A DNA stretch of 64,000 bases. Origin: Candidatus Obscuribacterales bacterium (GTDB lineage Bacteria; Cyanobacteriota; Vampirovibrionia; Obscuribacterales; Obscuribacteraceae). The notes under the pieces are model-generated. The model was not told the origin of the DNA and did no database searches. It saw only the letters and a program-made list of their open reading frames with translations. The position numbers were made by a program, and so were the translations under genes. The first letter of the stretch is position 1; each line of letters starts with the position of its first letter. Positions 7,613 through 16,027 of this stretch are shown piece after piece. The stretch spans positions 1 to 64,000 of the forward strand of contig JAGVLS010000020.1 in NCBI GenBank assembly GCA_020054205.1. Reading direction: 5' to 3'.

Positions 7613-8503
7613 TTGAACTTATTTATTGTTATTACATTATTTTGCTGGGGAATTTGGGGCATTCTCGATAAAAAAGCACTACAAAAAGCTAGTCCTTATG
7701 AAGTGCTGTTTCGTTTATATGCTCTAGCACTAATTGAAATTCCAATTGTTGTATGGATGTTAAATGTTCAAAGTTCTAATTGGAATTTTGCTCAGATAGA
7801 TAATGCAGTTTGGTTTTACACAGCTATTGCTGCTCTTTTGCAGTGTATTGCTATTGTCTGTTATTTAGAAGCAATGAGCATGACTGAGGCTAGTTATGTT
7901 TTAGGGATTACAGCAAGTTATCCTTTAGTTTTACAAATTTTGGCAGTTTTTTATTTGGGAGAAACATTTGTTTTAAATCGCTTTATAGGCGCCATACTAA
8001 TAGGTATTGGTGTTGCAGCAATTGGTAGTTCTGTACAAAAGAGTCAAAAACTAGACAATCAAAAACAAAAGTTTTTATTATTATTGTATGTAATTCTGGC
8101 AACAGTAAGTTGGGGCGTGTGGGGTTTATTTGATAAAAAAGCATTGATGCTAGCAAGTCCGCTCGAAGTATTTCTAGCCGAGCGAAGTTGGGAAGCCATA
8201 TCACTTATTGGTGTTTTAGTAATATGCAAACTAAAATCTGTACATATTGATATAAGGTCAAGCAGAACCTGGTTATTTTCAGGATTGTCTGGGCTCACAC
8301 TAGCCGTTGGTCGCTATACATTTTTAAGTGCATTAGCTTTAGCTAGTGCCTCGTATGTCATAGCTATTACAGGCTGCTATCCCTTACTTATGTATATATT
8401 TGCTATTTTATTTTTAAAAGAAAAATTAAACTATGTCCGTCTCTGTGGCATAGCTTTAGTTATTGTTGGTGGTGTCTTGGTGCAAGTGACACAAACTATG
8501 TAA
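7613..8503 (+). CDS. EamA/DMT-superfamily permease
   Basis: 296 residues with ten predicted membrane segments made of two homologous five-segment EamA halves. Each half begins with an FCWGIWGILDKKALQKASP-like motif; the second copy reads VSWGVWGLFDKKALMLASP. This internal duplication is the family hallmark. Members export or import amino acids, nucleotide sugars and other metabolites across the inner membrane. The start is TTG 7613, three bases after the preceding methyltransferase stop, so translation is probably coupled. The substrate is unknown. Confidence 0.9.
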   Translation: MNLFIVITLFCWGIWGILDKKALQKASPYEVLFRLYALALIEIPIVVWMLNVQSSNWNFAQIDNAVWFYTAIAALLQCIAIVCYLEAMSMTEASYVLGITASYPLVLQILAVFYLGETFVLNRFIGAILIGIGVAAIGSSVQKSQKLDNQKQKFLLLLYVILATVSWGVWGLFDKKALMLASPLEVFLAERSWEAISLIGVLVICKLKSVHIDIRSSRTWLFSGLSGLTLAVGRYTFLSALALASASYVIAITGCYPLLMYIFAILFLKEKLNYVRLCGIALVIVGGVLVQVTQTM

Positions 8504-8524
8504 GTTAATTACTTACGGTGTGTA

Positions 8525-8728
8525 CTATGCAACACCGTCTAGTTCATTTAATTCTTTAGCTACTAAGCGCCGAGTGTACTCTTTTATAACTTCAGTTTGT
8601 TTTTTATATTCATTATCATCTAAATAATGAATAAATTCTTTATATTGTATGGTTAACATACGTTTGAAGTCTTTAGGAAGAGTATCCAAAGTACATCTTT
8701 TATTTAAGTCTATACATTGATTTAGCAT
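8525..8728 (-). CDS. Small hypothetical protein
   Basis: 67 residues, charged and probably helical (for example KRMLTIQYKEFIHYLDDNEY), with no recognised family. The ATG at 8728 has a purine-rich upstream region (AGGACAGGG) that could serve as a ribosome site. A hairpin, ACGGTGT 8515-8521 with ACACCGT 8532-8538, spans its 3' end between two convergent genes but has no U-tract. The 270 bp between this gene's start and 8999 hold no convincing gene. Confidence 0.45.
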   Translation of the reverse strand: MLNQCIDLNKRCTLDTLPKDFKRMLTIQYKEFIHYLDDNEYKKQTEVIKEYTRRLVAKELNELDGVA

Positions 8729-8998
8729 AATCGTATCCCTGTCCTATTCTGCGTTTGCGTTTTTTGTTATGGTGTAAAAGACGCCTCGTTATTTTCAAAG
8801 TTCCATTTTGGAATAAAAGCAATAAAATCTTAAGGATCAGATTTAATTTTAAATTCATACCAAAAGCGGAACATCGGCATGGACAGCCGGTCTTACTACA
8901 GATGGCCACGCACCATCCAAAAAATAGTTAAATCAAAAATAGTTTCATTATTGCATAAGCCGAGAAATGGCTTTCTAGTTAATGCTAGAGGAGAACAC

Positions 8999-9472
8999 AT
9001 GATAAGAAAGTTTTTTCAAATATTATCTCAAATAAAAAGAAAGCTAAATGTCAAAGATATGTCAGCATCCAAATCAAATCAAAATTTAGATAAAACAAAT
9101 TCATTTAGTTTGGCTAAATGTCGCCTGGCTTCAAACCCGGGTACTTCTCGGGATGTCTTGAATAAATTAGCGGAAAAACCACAGACAGAAGTTCTAGAAA
9201 GGATTGCAGAAAATAGACACACAAGTTCTGAAACTTTAGAAAAATTGGCTGATAAAAATATTTCTGAAGTGCGTAGTGCTCTAGCAGATAATGCGCACAC
9301 TCCCACACAGGTAATTGAGACACTTGCCTCAGATGAAAATCCTGATGTGCGATATATATTGGCAGAGAATCCTAATACACCAAAAGAAATTTTGGATAAG
9401 CTTACTGTAGATGATAATCCTTATGTAAGCTTTAGAGCACAAAGAACACTAAGACGAATGGGGATTTGTTAA
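8999..9472 (+). CDS. Leucine-rich-repeat-variant (LRV) alpha-solenoid protein
   Basis: I choose the ATG at 8999 because AGAGGAG lies just upstream (8987-8993); a longer in-frame start at 8879 has no ribosome site. The 157-residue product has a basic N-terminus and then at least five repeats of about 24 residues following the pattern LA.NP.T....L..LA.D....VR, for example ILAENPNTPKEILDKLTVDD. These are LRV/HEAT-like helical repeats, used for protein contacts. No Fe-S cysteine cluster, as found in some LRV proteins, is visible. Its stop codon abuts the stop codon of the convergent deaminase gene with no gap. Confidence 0.8.
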   Translation: MIRKFFQILSQIKRKLNVKDMSASKSNQNLDKTNSFSLAKCRLASNPGTSRDVLNKLAEKPQTEVLERIAENRHTSSETLEKLADKNISEVRSALADNAHTPTQVIETLASDENPDVRYILAENPNTPKEILDKLTVDDNPYVSFRAQRTLRRMGIC

Positions 9473-9871
9473 TCAAAAATTGTTATATGAATCGGGCAAG
9501 ATATCTTTGATAGATGCTTTTAAAACTTGTCCATTGTGAGGAAGAATGACTTCCAAGTTGGGAGCATAATCAACAAGTAATTGTCGGCAATTGCCACATG
9601 GTGATAAAACAACATATCCTTTTGTTGGCTTGCTAATAGCTACAATTTTATTGAATATGCGTTCGCCATTACTTATGGCCATACCAATGGCAATGGGCTC
9701 TGCGCAAGGACCATAGCCACACGATTCAACGTTGACAGCAGCGTATATGTTCCCTGATCCGCATAACACTGCAGCTCCAACGGTGTGGCGTGGTTCTTGA
9801 AAATTTTTTTCAATTACTTTTGTTGCCGCATCAATTAATAATTTGTCTTCTGGAGCAAGCTCTTTGTACAT
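9473..9871 (-). CDS. Cytidine deaminase family protein, blasticidin-S-deaminase-like
   Basis: 132 residues with the zinc site C56-A-E58 (PCAEPIAIG) and SPCGNC (C92, C95) of the cytidine deaminase superfamily. The fit to blasticidin S deaminase is unusually close in memory: HTVGAA near the N-terminus, CAEPIAIGMAISNG against CAEAIAIGSAVSNG of Bsr, and SPCGNCRQLLVDYAP against SPCGMCRELISDYAP. Ordinary housekeeping cytidine deaminases usually read NAE or HAE there. Likely reaction: hydrolytic deamination of a cytosine nucleoside or nucleoside antibiotic. It is a monocistronic minus-strand gene. Confidence 0.85.
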   Translation of the reverse strand: MYKELAPEDKLLIDAATKVIEKNFQEPRHTVGAAVLCGSGNIYAAVNVESCGYGPCAEPIAIGMAISNGERIFNKIVAISKPTKGYVVLSPCGNCRQLLVDYAPNLEVILPHNGQVLKASIKDILPDSYNNF

Positions 9872-9972
9872 ATTATAAACACTTTATTAAAGTCTAAGAG
9901 AATATAATTTTACCCTATTGTGGGAGCTTTTCCTATTGCTTATATAATTAGCTCCAACAAGAGGAATAAGCT

Positions 9973-10419
9973 TTGACAAAAAGACCTATCGGTACAAAAC
10001 CAAATCCTAAATTAAGTGATGAGCTGCTTAAAACTGAGTCTTTAAGCAAGGGCTCTCAATATAATGAATTGTATGCAAATATCGATTATTTAGCTCCTGG
10101 AGCCAAATCGTGTAAATTTCACAGTCATACAAAGCAAGACGAATTTTTTTATATATTAAAAGGGGCTTGTATTGTACGTGTAGGCAATGAAATTCATCGT
10201 CTTAATACTGGTGATTATTTTTGTAAGCCAGCTGGACAAAATATAGCCCATCAATTTATAAATGATTCTTCTGATATTGTTGAAATACTCGATGTTGGAA
10301 CGAATAAAATTGACGATATTATTACTTATCCGGATGAAGATGTAGTTTGGTACAAAGAGCATAATAAAATTTTGAAAAATAATGTTGAAATGTATGATTG
10401 GAATAGCGACCCTAACTAA
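9973..10419 (+). CDS. Cupin-domain protein
   Basis: 148 residues starting at TTG 9973 after AGAGGAA. It is a single cupin barrel: motif 1 FHSHTKQDEFFYILKG gives metal ligands H50, H52 and E57, and motif 2 GDYFCKPAGQNIAHQF gives H93. All four usual metal ligands are therefore present. Members include small-molecule isomerases, dioxygenases and sugar-binding proteins, so the reaction cannot be named. The C-terminal 45 residues (with VVWYKEHNK) extend beyond the barrel. The DUF1877 gene follows after 14 bp and is probably in the same operon. Confidence 0.85.
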   Translation: MTKRPIGTKPNPKLSDELLKTESLSKGSQYNELYANIDYLAPGAKSCKFHSHTKQDEFFYILKGACIVRVGNEIHRLNTGDYFCKPAGQNIAHQFINDSSDIVEILDVGTNKIDDIITYPDEDVVWYKEHNKILKNNVEMYDWNSDPN

Positions 10420-10433
10420 TAAGAAATAAGCTA

Positions 10434-10931
10434 ATGAATTGTGATGCTTTTTATATACGTATGAGTCCAGCAGACTTGGATGAAATTATTTCTGACGATG
10501 AACAGTTAGAACAATTACCGGTTGGATTTCATGATCCAGACCTGATGTTGAGTCTTCATAAATATTGGAGAACTTTGCATTTAATTTTGACAGGTAGAGA
10601 ATGTCCTTATTCGCCAGAGGCAGCAATGGATGATCCTATGTCAATGGCTATTGTTGGTGGTGAAATGGTTGGACCAGATTTAGGTTATGGTCCAGCTCGT
10701 TATTTGTCAGTTGAGCAAGTGAAAGAAATTGCACTTGCTCTTGAATCCATAGATTTTGATCAATTAGTAGATGAATACTCGGTGGATGACATAGATGAAG
10801 ATGAATTATCTTTGCTGGATAATTTAGAAGAAGAAAAAATTGAATTAAAAGAAGTGTATTTCCCAGAATTTAAATATTTTTTTCGTCAAGCAGCTAGAAA
10901 TGGCGAAGTGGTTTTAGCTTATATAGCATGA
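10434..10931 (+). CDS. DUF1877 (YfbM-like) protein
   Basis: 165 residues. It begins like the family (an N-terminal strand followed by the SPADLDEIISD segment) and has the typical central block LHKYWRTLHLILTG and, later, GYGPARYLSVEQVKEIA. The sequence is strongly acidic (DDIDEDELSLLDNLEEEK). YfbM-type proteins are cytosolic and of unknown function. It follows the cupin gene by 14 bp. Confidence 0.85.
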   Translation: MNCDAFYIRMSPADLDEIISDDEQLEQLPVGFHDPDLMLSLHKYWRTLHLILTGRECPYSPEAAMDDPMSMAIVGGEMVGPDLGYGPARYLSVEQVKEIALALESIDFDQLVDEYSVDDIDEDELSLLDNLEEEKIELKEVYFPEFKYFFRQAARNGEVVLAYIA

Positions 10932-10950
10932 TAATGCTAATTTTGTAGGG

Positions 10951-11235
10951 CTAAAAATTCTCGTAAATATCTTTGCGGTGTTTGATAGCAATAATAATTA
11001 CGATGTGTTTAGCTGTATCAATACGATAAACAACTCTATAATTACTAATTCGTATACGCCTATGTCCTTTTAGGCTATATCTTAAAGGTTTACCAAATCC
11101 AATTGGATCAATCATAAGCCTTTCTTCAATTGCTTTTTTGATTATAGTCCTAGCGCTTACAGGTAGAGAAGGAATATCCTCCTTAACTACCGTTATCAGA
11201 TACTCAACTGCATACAGTTTATTTTCGCCAGGCAT
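10951..11235 (-). CDS. RelE/ParE-superfamily toxin
   Basis: I take the ATG at 11235, which overlaps the last codons of the antitoxin gene; this gives 94 residues, a normal toxin length. A longer in-frame start at 11283 would overlap the antitoxin by 65 bp. The C-terminal half PLRYSLKGHRRIRISNYRVV and YRI...IIIAIKHRKDIY matches RelE-type mRNA interferases: the G-x-x-R-x-R-x-x-x-Y-R core and a final H-R-x-x-x-Y. Such toxins cleave mRNA at the ribosome during stress. Overlap with the upstream antitoxin couples their translation. Confidence 0.85.
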   Translation of the reverse strand: MPGENKLYAVEYLITVVKEDIPSLPVSARTIIKKAIEERLMIDPIGFGKPLRYSLKGHRRIRISNYRVVYRIDTAKHIVIIIAIKHRKDIYENF

Positions 11236-11443
11236 CACTGTGCCTAACCTTCTTAATGTTTTCGATATCGCGAATTTTGGCAATAGCAGACAATGCAGTA
11301 TCTTCTCGACGCTCTAAAGCTTCAATGATTAGTTCTTTGGCTAAGCTAGAAACGGACTTGTGCTCTTGCTTGGCTAAATTAGCAAGCAAATAAGCCGTAG
11401 TTTCTTCAAAGGTGATATTAATTCTTGGATTTTTTGTAGGCAT
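11219..11443 (-). CDS. Ribbon-helix-helix antitoxin (RelB-like)
   Basis: 74 residues. RINITFEETTAYLLANLAKQ is a ribbon-helix-helix DNA-binding domain (strand then first helix), continued by SVSSLAKELIIEALERRED. The C-terminal tail, ending RHSDAWRK, should wrap the toxin. It is first in the operon, ahead of the overlapping RelE-like toxin, which is the usual order. By family knowledge the antitoxin and complex repress their own promoter, which should lie in 11444-11592. Confidence 0.85.
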   Translation of the reverse strand: MPTKNPRINITFEETTAYLLANLAKQEHKSVSSLAKELIIEALERREDTALSAIAKIRDIENIKKVRHSDAWRK

Positions 11444-11592
11444 AGTCAGTCATTAGCAAATTATCTAAAAGATAAGTGTAACACTTTTACATCACCTAGT
11501 CAAGCGCGCCAGGCTAGATACAAGTGCTCAGTTAGCAAAAGCTTGTCCTAAAACATTTGTGTAATTTACTGCTATTTTTTGATTCTTCAAAA

Positions 11593-11685
11593 TGGCGGAG
11601 AGGGAGAGATTCGAACTCTCGGTACAGCTTTTGACCGTACAACTTCTTAGCAGGAAGCCGCTTTCGACCACTCAGCCACCTCTCC
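11593..11685 (-). tRNA. tRNA-Ser (anticodon GCT)
   Basis: A class II tRNA on the minus strand: acceptor GGAGAGG with CCTCTCC, anticodon loop CTGCTAA (anticodon GCT, reads AGC/AGT), a long variable arm with a GTAC-based stem, and T-arm GAGAG-TTCGAAT-CTCTC. Discriminator G; a CCA is encoded at 11593-11595 and followed by TTTT. The other three tRNA genes here lack an encoded CCA. Confidence 0.95.
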
Positions 11686-11780
11686 AAGCTTATTCAAATA
11701 TAGCACAATGAGGACAATGCCAATATTCCTTCAATTATATAAGCAATGCAGCGGGAGAAGTAAAGAGTTGATAAAGAAAT

Positions 11781-12674
11781 TTATAAAATTTCTAAGACAA
11801 CTAAGCAAACCCAGTAATAGCTAATGGCACCAGCAAAAATCATACCATCGCCTCTATCTAAGAATCCACCATGCCCTGGAATTAAATTGCCAGAATCTTT
11901 CACGCCAGCATCTCTTTTTAGTAAAGATTCACATAAGTCACCTAGTTGAGTACCAATAGAAATTAAAATACCCATAAATGGCGCTTGCCAAAGTTTGTCT
12001 CGAAAAGGATGGTACGGTAATGGCAAATGATCTGCTACATAGACCATTAAAACCGCCCAGCAAATACCAGCAATAAGACCACCGAGCGCTCCTTCAATAG
12101 TTTTTTTAGGACTAATTTGTGGATAGAGCAAATGTTTGCCAAATTTTTTGCCAGCATAATAACAAAATACATCAGTTGCATAAATGGTAAATAAACTTGC
12201 AATGACATAATAAAAACCAGGTTGTTGAACTGGATTGGTAATAGCAGGCATGCCTGGTGGGACAAGATTGCGCAAGAGTACAAGATGACTCGGTAACCAG
12301 CCAACATAAATGAATCCCAATATCGTAGTAGCGATATCGGATATGGTGGCAGGAGGATTTTCACCTCTAAATAGTAAGCGAAAAAATGAAAGGCATATTC
12401 CAATTGTAAGAAGAATAGGAAAATGTTGTAGTGAAAAACTATCTGGTAAATTTAGCCATGGAATTTCAGGTAATGCCGCCATGACAAAAAAAGCAATAAT
12501 CATAAATCGAATGATGCGAGGTGATGGATGTATACCTCTGGCTTGAGTCATAGCTATAAATTCATTACCAGCTAAAAGGGCAGCTGTACCTAAAGCAATT
12601 GGCCAAACAACGCCACCTAAAGCTAAAGTAGCCACAGAAACAAAAAATAATGTCCAACCGAAAAGAAGTCGCAT
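11781..12674 (-). CDS. cdsA: Phosphatidate cytidylyltransferase
   Basis: 297 residues with about eight membrane segments. The C-terminal CDP-DAG synthase signature is clear: SLLKRDAGVKDSG, then LIPGHGGFLDRGDG, preceded by SPKKTIEGALGG. The last part reads DRGDG where the family usually has DRLDS, a mild deviation. It makes CDP-diacylglycerol from phosphatidate and CTP, the branch point of phospholipid synthesis in the inner membrane. It is on the same strand as the yibE/F-like gene and ruvB upstream, with a 45-bp gap. Confidence 0.95.
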   Translation of the reverse strand: MRLLFGWTLFFVSVATLALGGVVWPIALGTAALLAGNEFIAMTQARGIHPSPRIIRFMIIAFFVMAALPEIPWLNLPDSFSLQHFPILLTIGICLSFFRLLFRGENPPATISDIATTILGFIYVGWLPSHLVLLRNLVPPGMPAITNPVQQPGFYYVIASLFTIYATDVFCYYAGKKFGKHLLYPQISPKKTIEGALGGLIAGICWAVLMVYVADHLPLPYHPFRDKLWQAPFMGILISIGTQLGDLCESLLKRDAGVKDSGNLIPGHGGFLDRGDGMIFAGAISYYWVCLVVLEIL

Positions 12675-12719
12675 AGCTGAAATCTAAAGACTAGGGAAAC
12701 TGAAACCTATTCACTGATT

Positions 12720-13790
12720 TTACCCTGGATTTGAGGTTTTTGACATTAACGTGGATGCTACGATAGCTGTCAACGGGATAGTTAAGACCAAGCCTAAACT
12801 TCCGGTAAGCGCAGCAGCTATTTCAGTAGCTACTAAATCCAGATTGAGAAATTTAATTGAAGGCATATTGGCAAGCAATAAAAGAAGAGGTAATGCACTA
12901 CCTGTATATGCCAGCACTAATGTATTTGTCATAGCGCCCATAATGTCACGACCAACATTCATGCCAGCTTTATATAATTGCATTTTATTTAAATTTTTGT
13001 TGGTTTCACTTACTTCAAAAATGCAGGAAGCAACTGATATGCCAACATCAATTATGACGCCCAGCGCACCAATTAACATACCGGCAGCTAATAAGCCAGT
13101 ATAAAAATATGCTGGTTGATTAAGTACCGAGCCACGTAATATTTGCGCTTCTTCAGAAGAAAGTCCGGTTAATGGGCCAGATATAATTACAAGATGGGAA
13201 GCTATGCCAGCAACTAGTACACCACCAATGGTGCCTATAATTGCTGATAATGATTTTTTTGAAAAGCCGGACACCGATGTAATTGTTATAGTGGTAGCTA
13301 ATAGAGAAATGATAGAAGCGGTGATAAGCGGATTGAATCCTTTTAGACTTAATGGCAATAATACTAATGCAATGAGCGCAATACAAATTATCAAACCAAT
13401 TAAAGATTTGATGCCTTGCTTGCCGCCAAAAATAAAATATACAATTAAAAATATAATTAGCAAGCCTGTTAATGTCGGCATGCGATGATAATCAGCTATA
13501 TTAATTTCAGTTTTGCTATTGTTTTGTTGAACTACAGATAAAATTACTTCACCACCCGGCTTTGCATCAATATTGAAAGCAGGATTGTCTGTAATTTCGT
13601 TTGCCACCACAACTTTCTGTCCTTTAAGTGGACCTTCTTGAATTTCAATTTCAACTAATTGCTGCTTGCTTACAATGCCTGTAGCATTGAGCAATTCTTG
13701 ATTGAGAGAAGCTTTTTCAGTACTTAAAACTTTGCCAGTGACAAAACTCTCTTTAATTGTAGATTCTGTATTGCTTGTTTCTTTAGCCAT
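12720..13790 (-). CDS. YibE/F-like membrane protein
   Basis: 356 residues. A soluble N-terminal part of about 105 residues carries beta-rich segments (VTGKVLSTE, VEIEIQEGPLKGQKVVVANE). It is followed by seven or eight membrane segments with the family blocks VYFIFGGKQGIKSLIGL, GVIIDVGISVASCIFEV and GMNVGRDIMGAMTNTLVLAY. YibE/F proteins are conserved in Firmicutes and others, and their transport function is not established. The start overlaps the end of ruvB by 8 bp, so the two are translated from one mRNA. Confidence 0.9.
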   Translation of the reverse strand: MAKETSNTESTIKESFVTGKVLSTEKASLNQELLNATGIVSKQQLVEIEIQEGPLKGQKVVVANEITDNPAFNIDAKPGGEVILSVVQQNNSKTEINIADYHRMPTLTGLLIIFLIVYFIFGGKQGIKSLIGLIICIALIALVLLPLSLKGFNPLITASIISLLATTITITSVSGFSKKSLSAIIGTIGGVLVAGIASHLVIISGPLTGLSSEEAQILRGSVLNQPAYFYTGLLAAGMLIGALGVIIDVGISVASCIFEVSETNKNLNKMQLYKAGMNVGRDIMGAMTNTLVLAYTGSALPLLLLLANMPSIKFLNLDLVATEIAAALTGSLGLVLTIPLTAIVASTLMSKTSNPG

Positions 13791-14895
13791 TTTCTATATC
13801 AGCAATTTCCATGTTGAAAGTTAATTGTCTATCGGGAGCTTTTCGTCCCAAATGAGTATATGCTTTTGCAGTGGCAAGCCTTCCGCGTGGTGTACGTTGA
13901 ATGAAACCATTTTGAATTAAATATGGTTCGTATACGTCTTCCAATGTATTACTGTCTTCGCCTAAGCTAGCGGCAAGTGTTTCAAGTCCAACTGGCCCAC
14001 CTGCATAATTGTCTATCAATATTGTAAGCAATTGTCTGTCTGTTGGATCAAGCCCTAAAGCATCGACTTGATAAGTTTCGAGAGCTTCATGAGCTAAATC
14101 TTTGGAAATTTTTGATTGACCTTTGTATTGGCAAAAATCTCTAACGAGGCGCACTAGTCTATTGGCTATACGTGGTGTACCTCTTGCTCGACAAGCAATT
14201 ATTTCAACAGCATTATCTTCAATATCTAAGCTTAAAATTTTACTTGTTCTTTCGACAATTTGACTCAATTCTTCCATGTTGTAAAACTCTAGACGCATAA
14301 CCAAGCCAAATCTATCTCGTAAGGCATTGGATAGCATAGCTGCTTTTGTTGTTGCGCCCACTAATGTAAAACGTGGTAATGGCAAACGCATTGTGCGAGT
14401 AGCATGTCCTTTGCCGGCAGTAAGATCAATAACAAAATCTTCCATAGCAGGATAAAGTAATTCTTCTGATGTTTTACTTAACCTGTGAATTTCATCAATG
14501 AATAATACATCGTGAGCAGCTAGCTGATGAACAAGTCCAAGAATATCTCGTGGTCTTTCTAATGAAGGTCCGCTACTTAAATGTAATTTTGCTCCCATTT
14601 CGTTGGCGATGATTGAAGCAAGTGTAGTTTTACCTAATCCAGGTGGACCATAAAAGAGTAGGTGGTCAAGGGGCTCGCCCCTAGTTTTAGCAGCAGCAAT
14701 TGACATCGCCAGCATTGATTTCAAGCGGGTTTGTCCTACATATTCATCTATAGTTTTTGGGCGTAAATTTCCTTCTGTGCTTTGGTCAGATTTAGTCTCT
14801 TTAGCCGAAAGTACATTGGCCCGCTCAGCTTTTGAGGCTTTAGGCTTTATATTTTTGTTATTAGATGTATTGAATGAGCTAGGTATTATTGTCAT
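13783..14895 (-). CDS. ruvB: Holliday junction branch-migration ATPase RuvB
   Basis: 370 residues with all RuvB landmarks: Walker A GPPGLGKT (83-90), Walker B with DEIH (134-137), sensor 1 GATT (180-183), arginine-finger region RDRFG (193-197), and the C-terminal winged helix with GGPVGLETLAASLGED. RuvB is the hexameric motor that drives branch migration together with RuvA. The N-terminal extension of about 45 residues is longer than usual. ruvA lies 11 kb away on the other strand and ruvC is not in the window. The yibE/F-like gene overlaps its 3' end. Confidence 0.97.
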   Translation of the reverse strand: MTIIPSSFNTSNNKNIKPKASKAERANVLSAKETKSDQSTEGNLRPKTIDEYVGQTRLKSMLAMSIAAAKTRGEPLDHLLFYGPPGLGKTTLASIIANEMGAKLHLSSGPSLERPRDILGLVHQLAAHDVLFIDEIHRLSKTSEELLYPAMEDFVIDLTAGKGHATRTMRLPLPRFTLVGATTKAAMLSNALRDRFGLVMRLEFYNMEELSQIVERTSKILSLDIEDNAVEIIACRARGTPRIANRLVRLVRDFCQYKGQSKISKDLAHEALETYQVDALGLDPTDRQLLTILIDNYAGGPVGLETLAASLGEDSNTLEDVYEPYLIQNGFIQRTPRGRLATAKAYTHLGRKAPDRQLTFNMEIADIENG

Positions 14896-15007
14896 TTTTT
14901 CAATTATTAATTGATGAAAGTTTAAATTACATGTAGGAGCAAAGTTGAACTAATAGAACAATGTAGCTTTTGCCAAGGTAAAATGCTAGCAATAACTCGC
15001 GGGCAAG

Positions 15008-16027
15008 GTGAGCAAAGTTTATAAAGTACCAATGTTAACGAAATTTGTACCTGAATTATCTGTTGTTATACCAGTCTTCAATGAAGAAGACAATATTGAT
15101 GAATTGTATAAACAAGTCAAAGCTGCTTTGGATCAACTGCAAAGATCATGGGAGCTAATTTTGATTGATGATGGATCAACTGATACATCATTTGATAAAT
15201 TGAGCAAAATTGCTGAAATTGATAAACGCGTCAAAGTAATACGCTTTGTCAGAAATTTTGGGCAAACCGCAGCATTAGCTGCCGGTATTGATTTTGCTTC
15301 TGGTGAAATTATTATGCCAATGGATGCAGATTTGCAAAATGATCCTGCCGATATATCAAAATTACTGAATAAGCTTGATCAAGGCTTTGATGTTGTGAGT
15401 GGCTGGCGTAAAGATCGCAAAGATACATTTATTAATCGCATTTTGCCATCACTTATTGCTAACAAATTAATTTCAGTTATTGGTGGCGTGCCATTACATG
15501 ATTATGGCTGTTCGCTGAAAGCATATAGACGGGAAGTAATTAAAGATATTCGTCTTTACGGTGAAATGCACAGATTTGTTCCTATATATGCCAGTTGGTT
15601 TGGTGGCAAGGTAACTGAAATTCCTGTTACTCATCATGCCAGACGTTTTGGAAAATCTAAATATGGCATATCACGCACTTTTAAGGTTGTTCTTGATTTA
15701 ATTACTGTCAAATTTTTAGCATCATATGCAACTAAGCCAATTCATGTTTTTGGTATTGTTGGTATTTGGTCATTTTTAATTTCTGTTTTGGCGTTTGTCT
15801 GGATGGTGGTTTTGAAATATTGTTATCACACTACTTTTGTGGAAACACCTTTGCCAGTGCTTGTAGCAATGTTTTTTATGCTTGGAGTTCAGTTTATATT
15901 GATGGGACTTTTGGCAGAATTACTTGTGAGAACTTATCACGAATCTCAAGGTAAAAGAATATATCTGGTAAAAACTGCGCTTAACACAAGAATAGATGAG
16001 GAAGTGGATACATTTCCAAAAGTATGA
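15008..16027 (+). CDS. Family 2 glycosyltransferase, polyprenyl-phosphate sugar transferase type
   Basis: 339 residues starting at GTG 15008. The GT-A domain shows VVIPVFNEEDNIDELY, LIDDGSTD and the metal motif in MPMDADLQNDP. FVRNFGQTAALAAGIDFASG matches the DPM1/ArnC/GtrB branch. Two C-terminal membrane segments (about 245-320) anchor it, as in GtrB/ArnC. It should move a sugar from a nucleotide donor to polyprenyl phosphate on the inner face of the membrane. The c-di-AMP phosphodiesterase gene starts inside its stop (ATGA, 4 bp overlap), so the two are coupled. Confidence 0.9.
   Translation: MSKVYKVPMLTKFVPELSVVIPVFNEEDNIDELYKQVKAALDQLQRSWELILIDDGSTDTSFDKLSKIAEIDKRVKVIRFVRNFGQTAALAAGIDFASGEIIMPMDADLQNDPADISKLLNKLDQGFDVVSGWRKDRKDTFINRILPSLIANKLISVIGGVPLHDYGCSLKAYRREVIKDIRLYGEMHRFVPIYASWFGGKVTEIPVTHHARRFGKSKYGISRTFKVVLDLITVKFLASYATKPIHVFGIVGIWSFLISVLAFVWMVVLKYCYHTTFVETPLPVLVAMFFMLGVQFILMGLLAELLVRTYHESQGKRIYLVKTALNTRIDEEVDTFPKV

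Noticed and set aside
8700-8909. 69-residue minus-strand ORF
   Set aside because: It overlaps a better small-gene candidate, has no ribosome site and is low in complexity.
8879-8998. N-terminal extension of the LRV protein
   Set aside because: A strong AGAGGAG site supports the start at 8999 and the extension has no repeat or signal.
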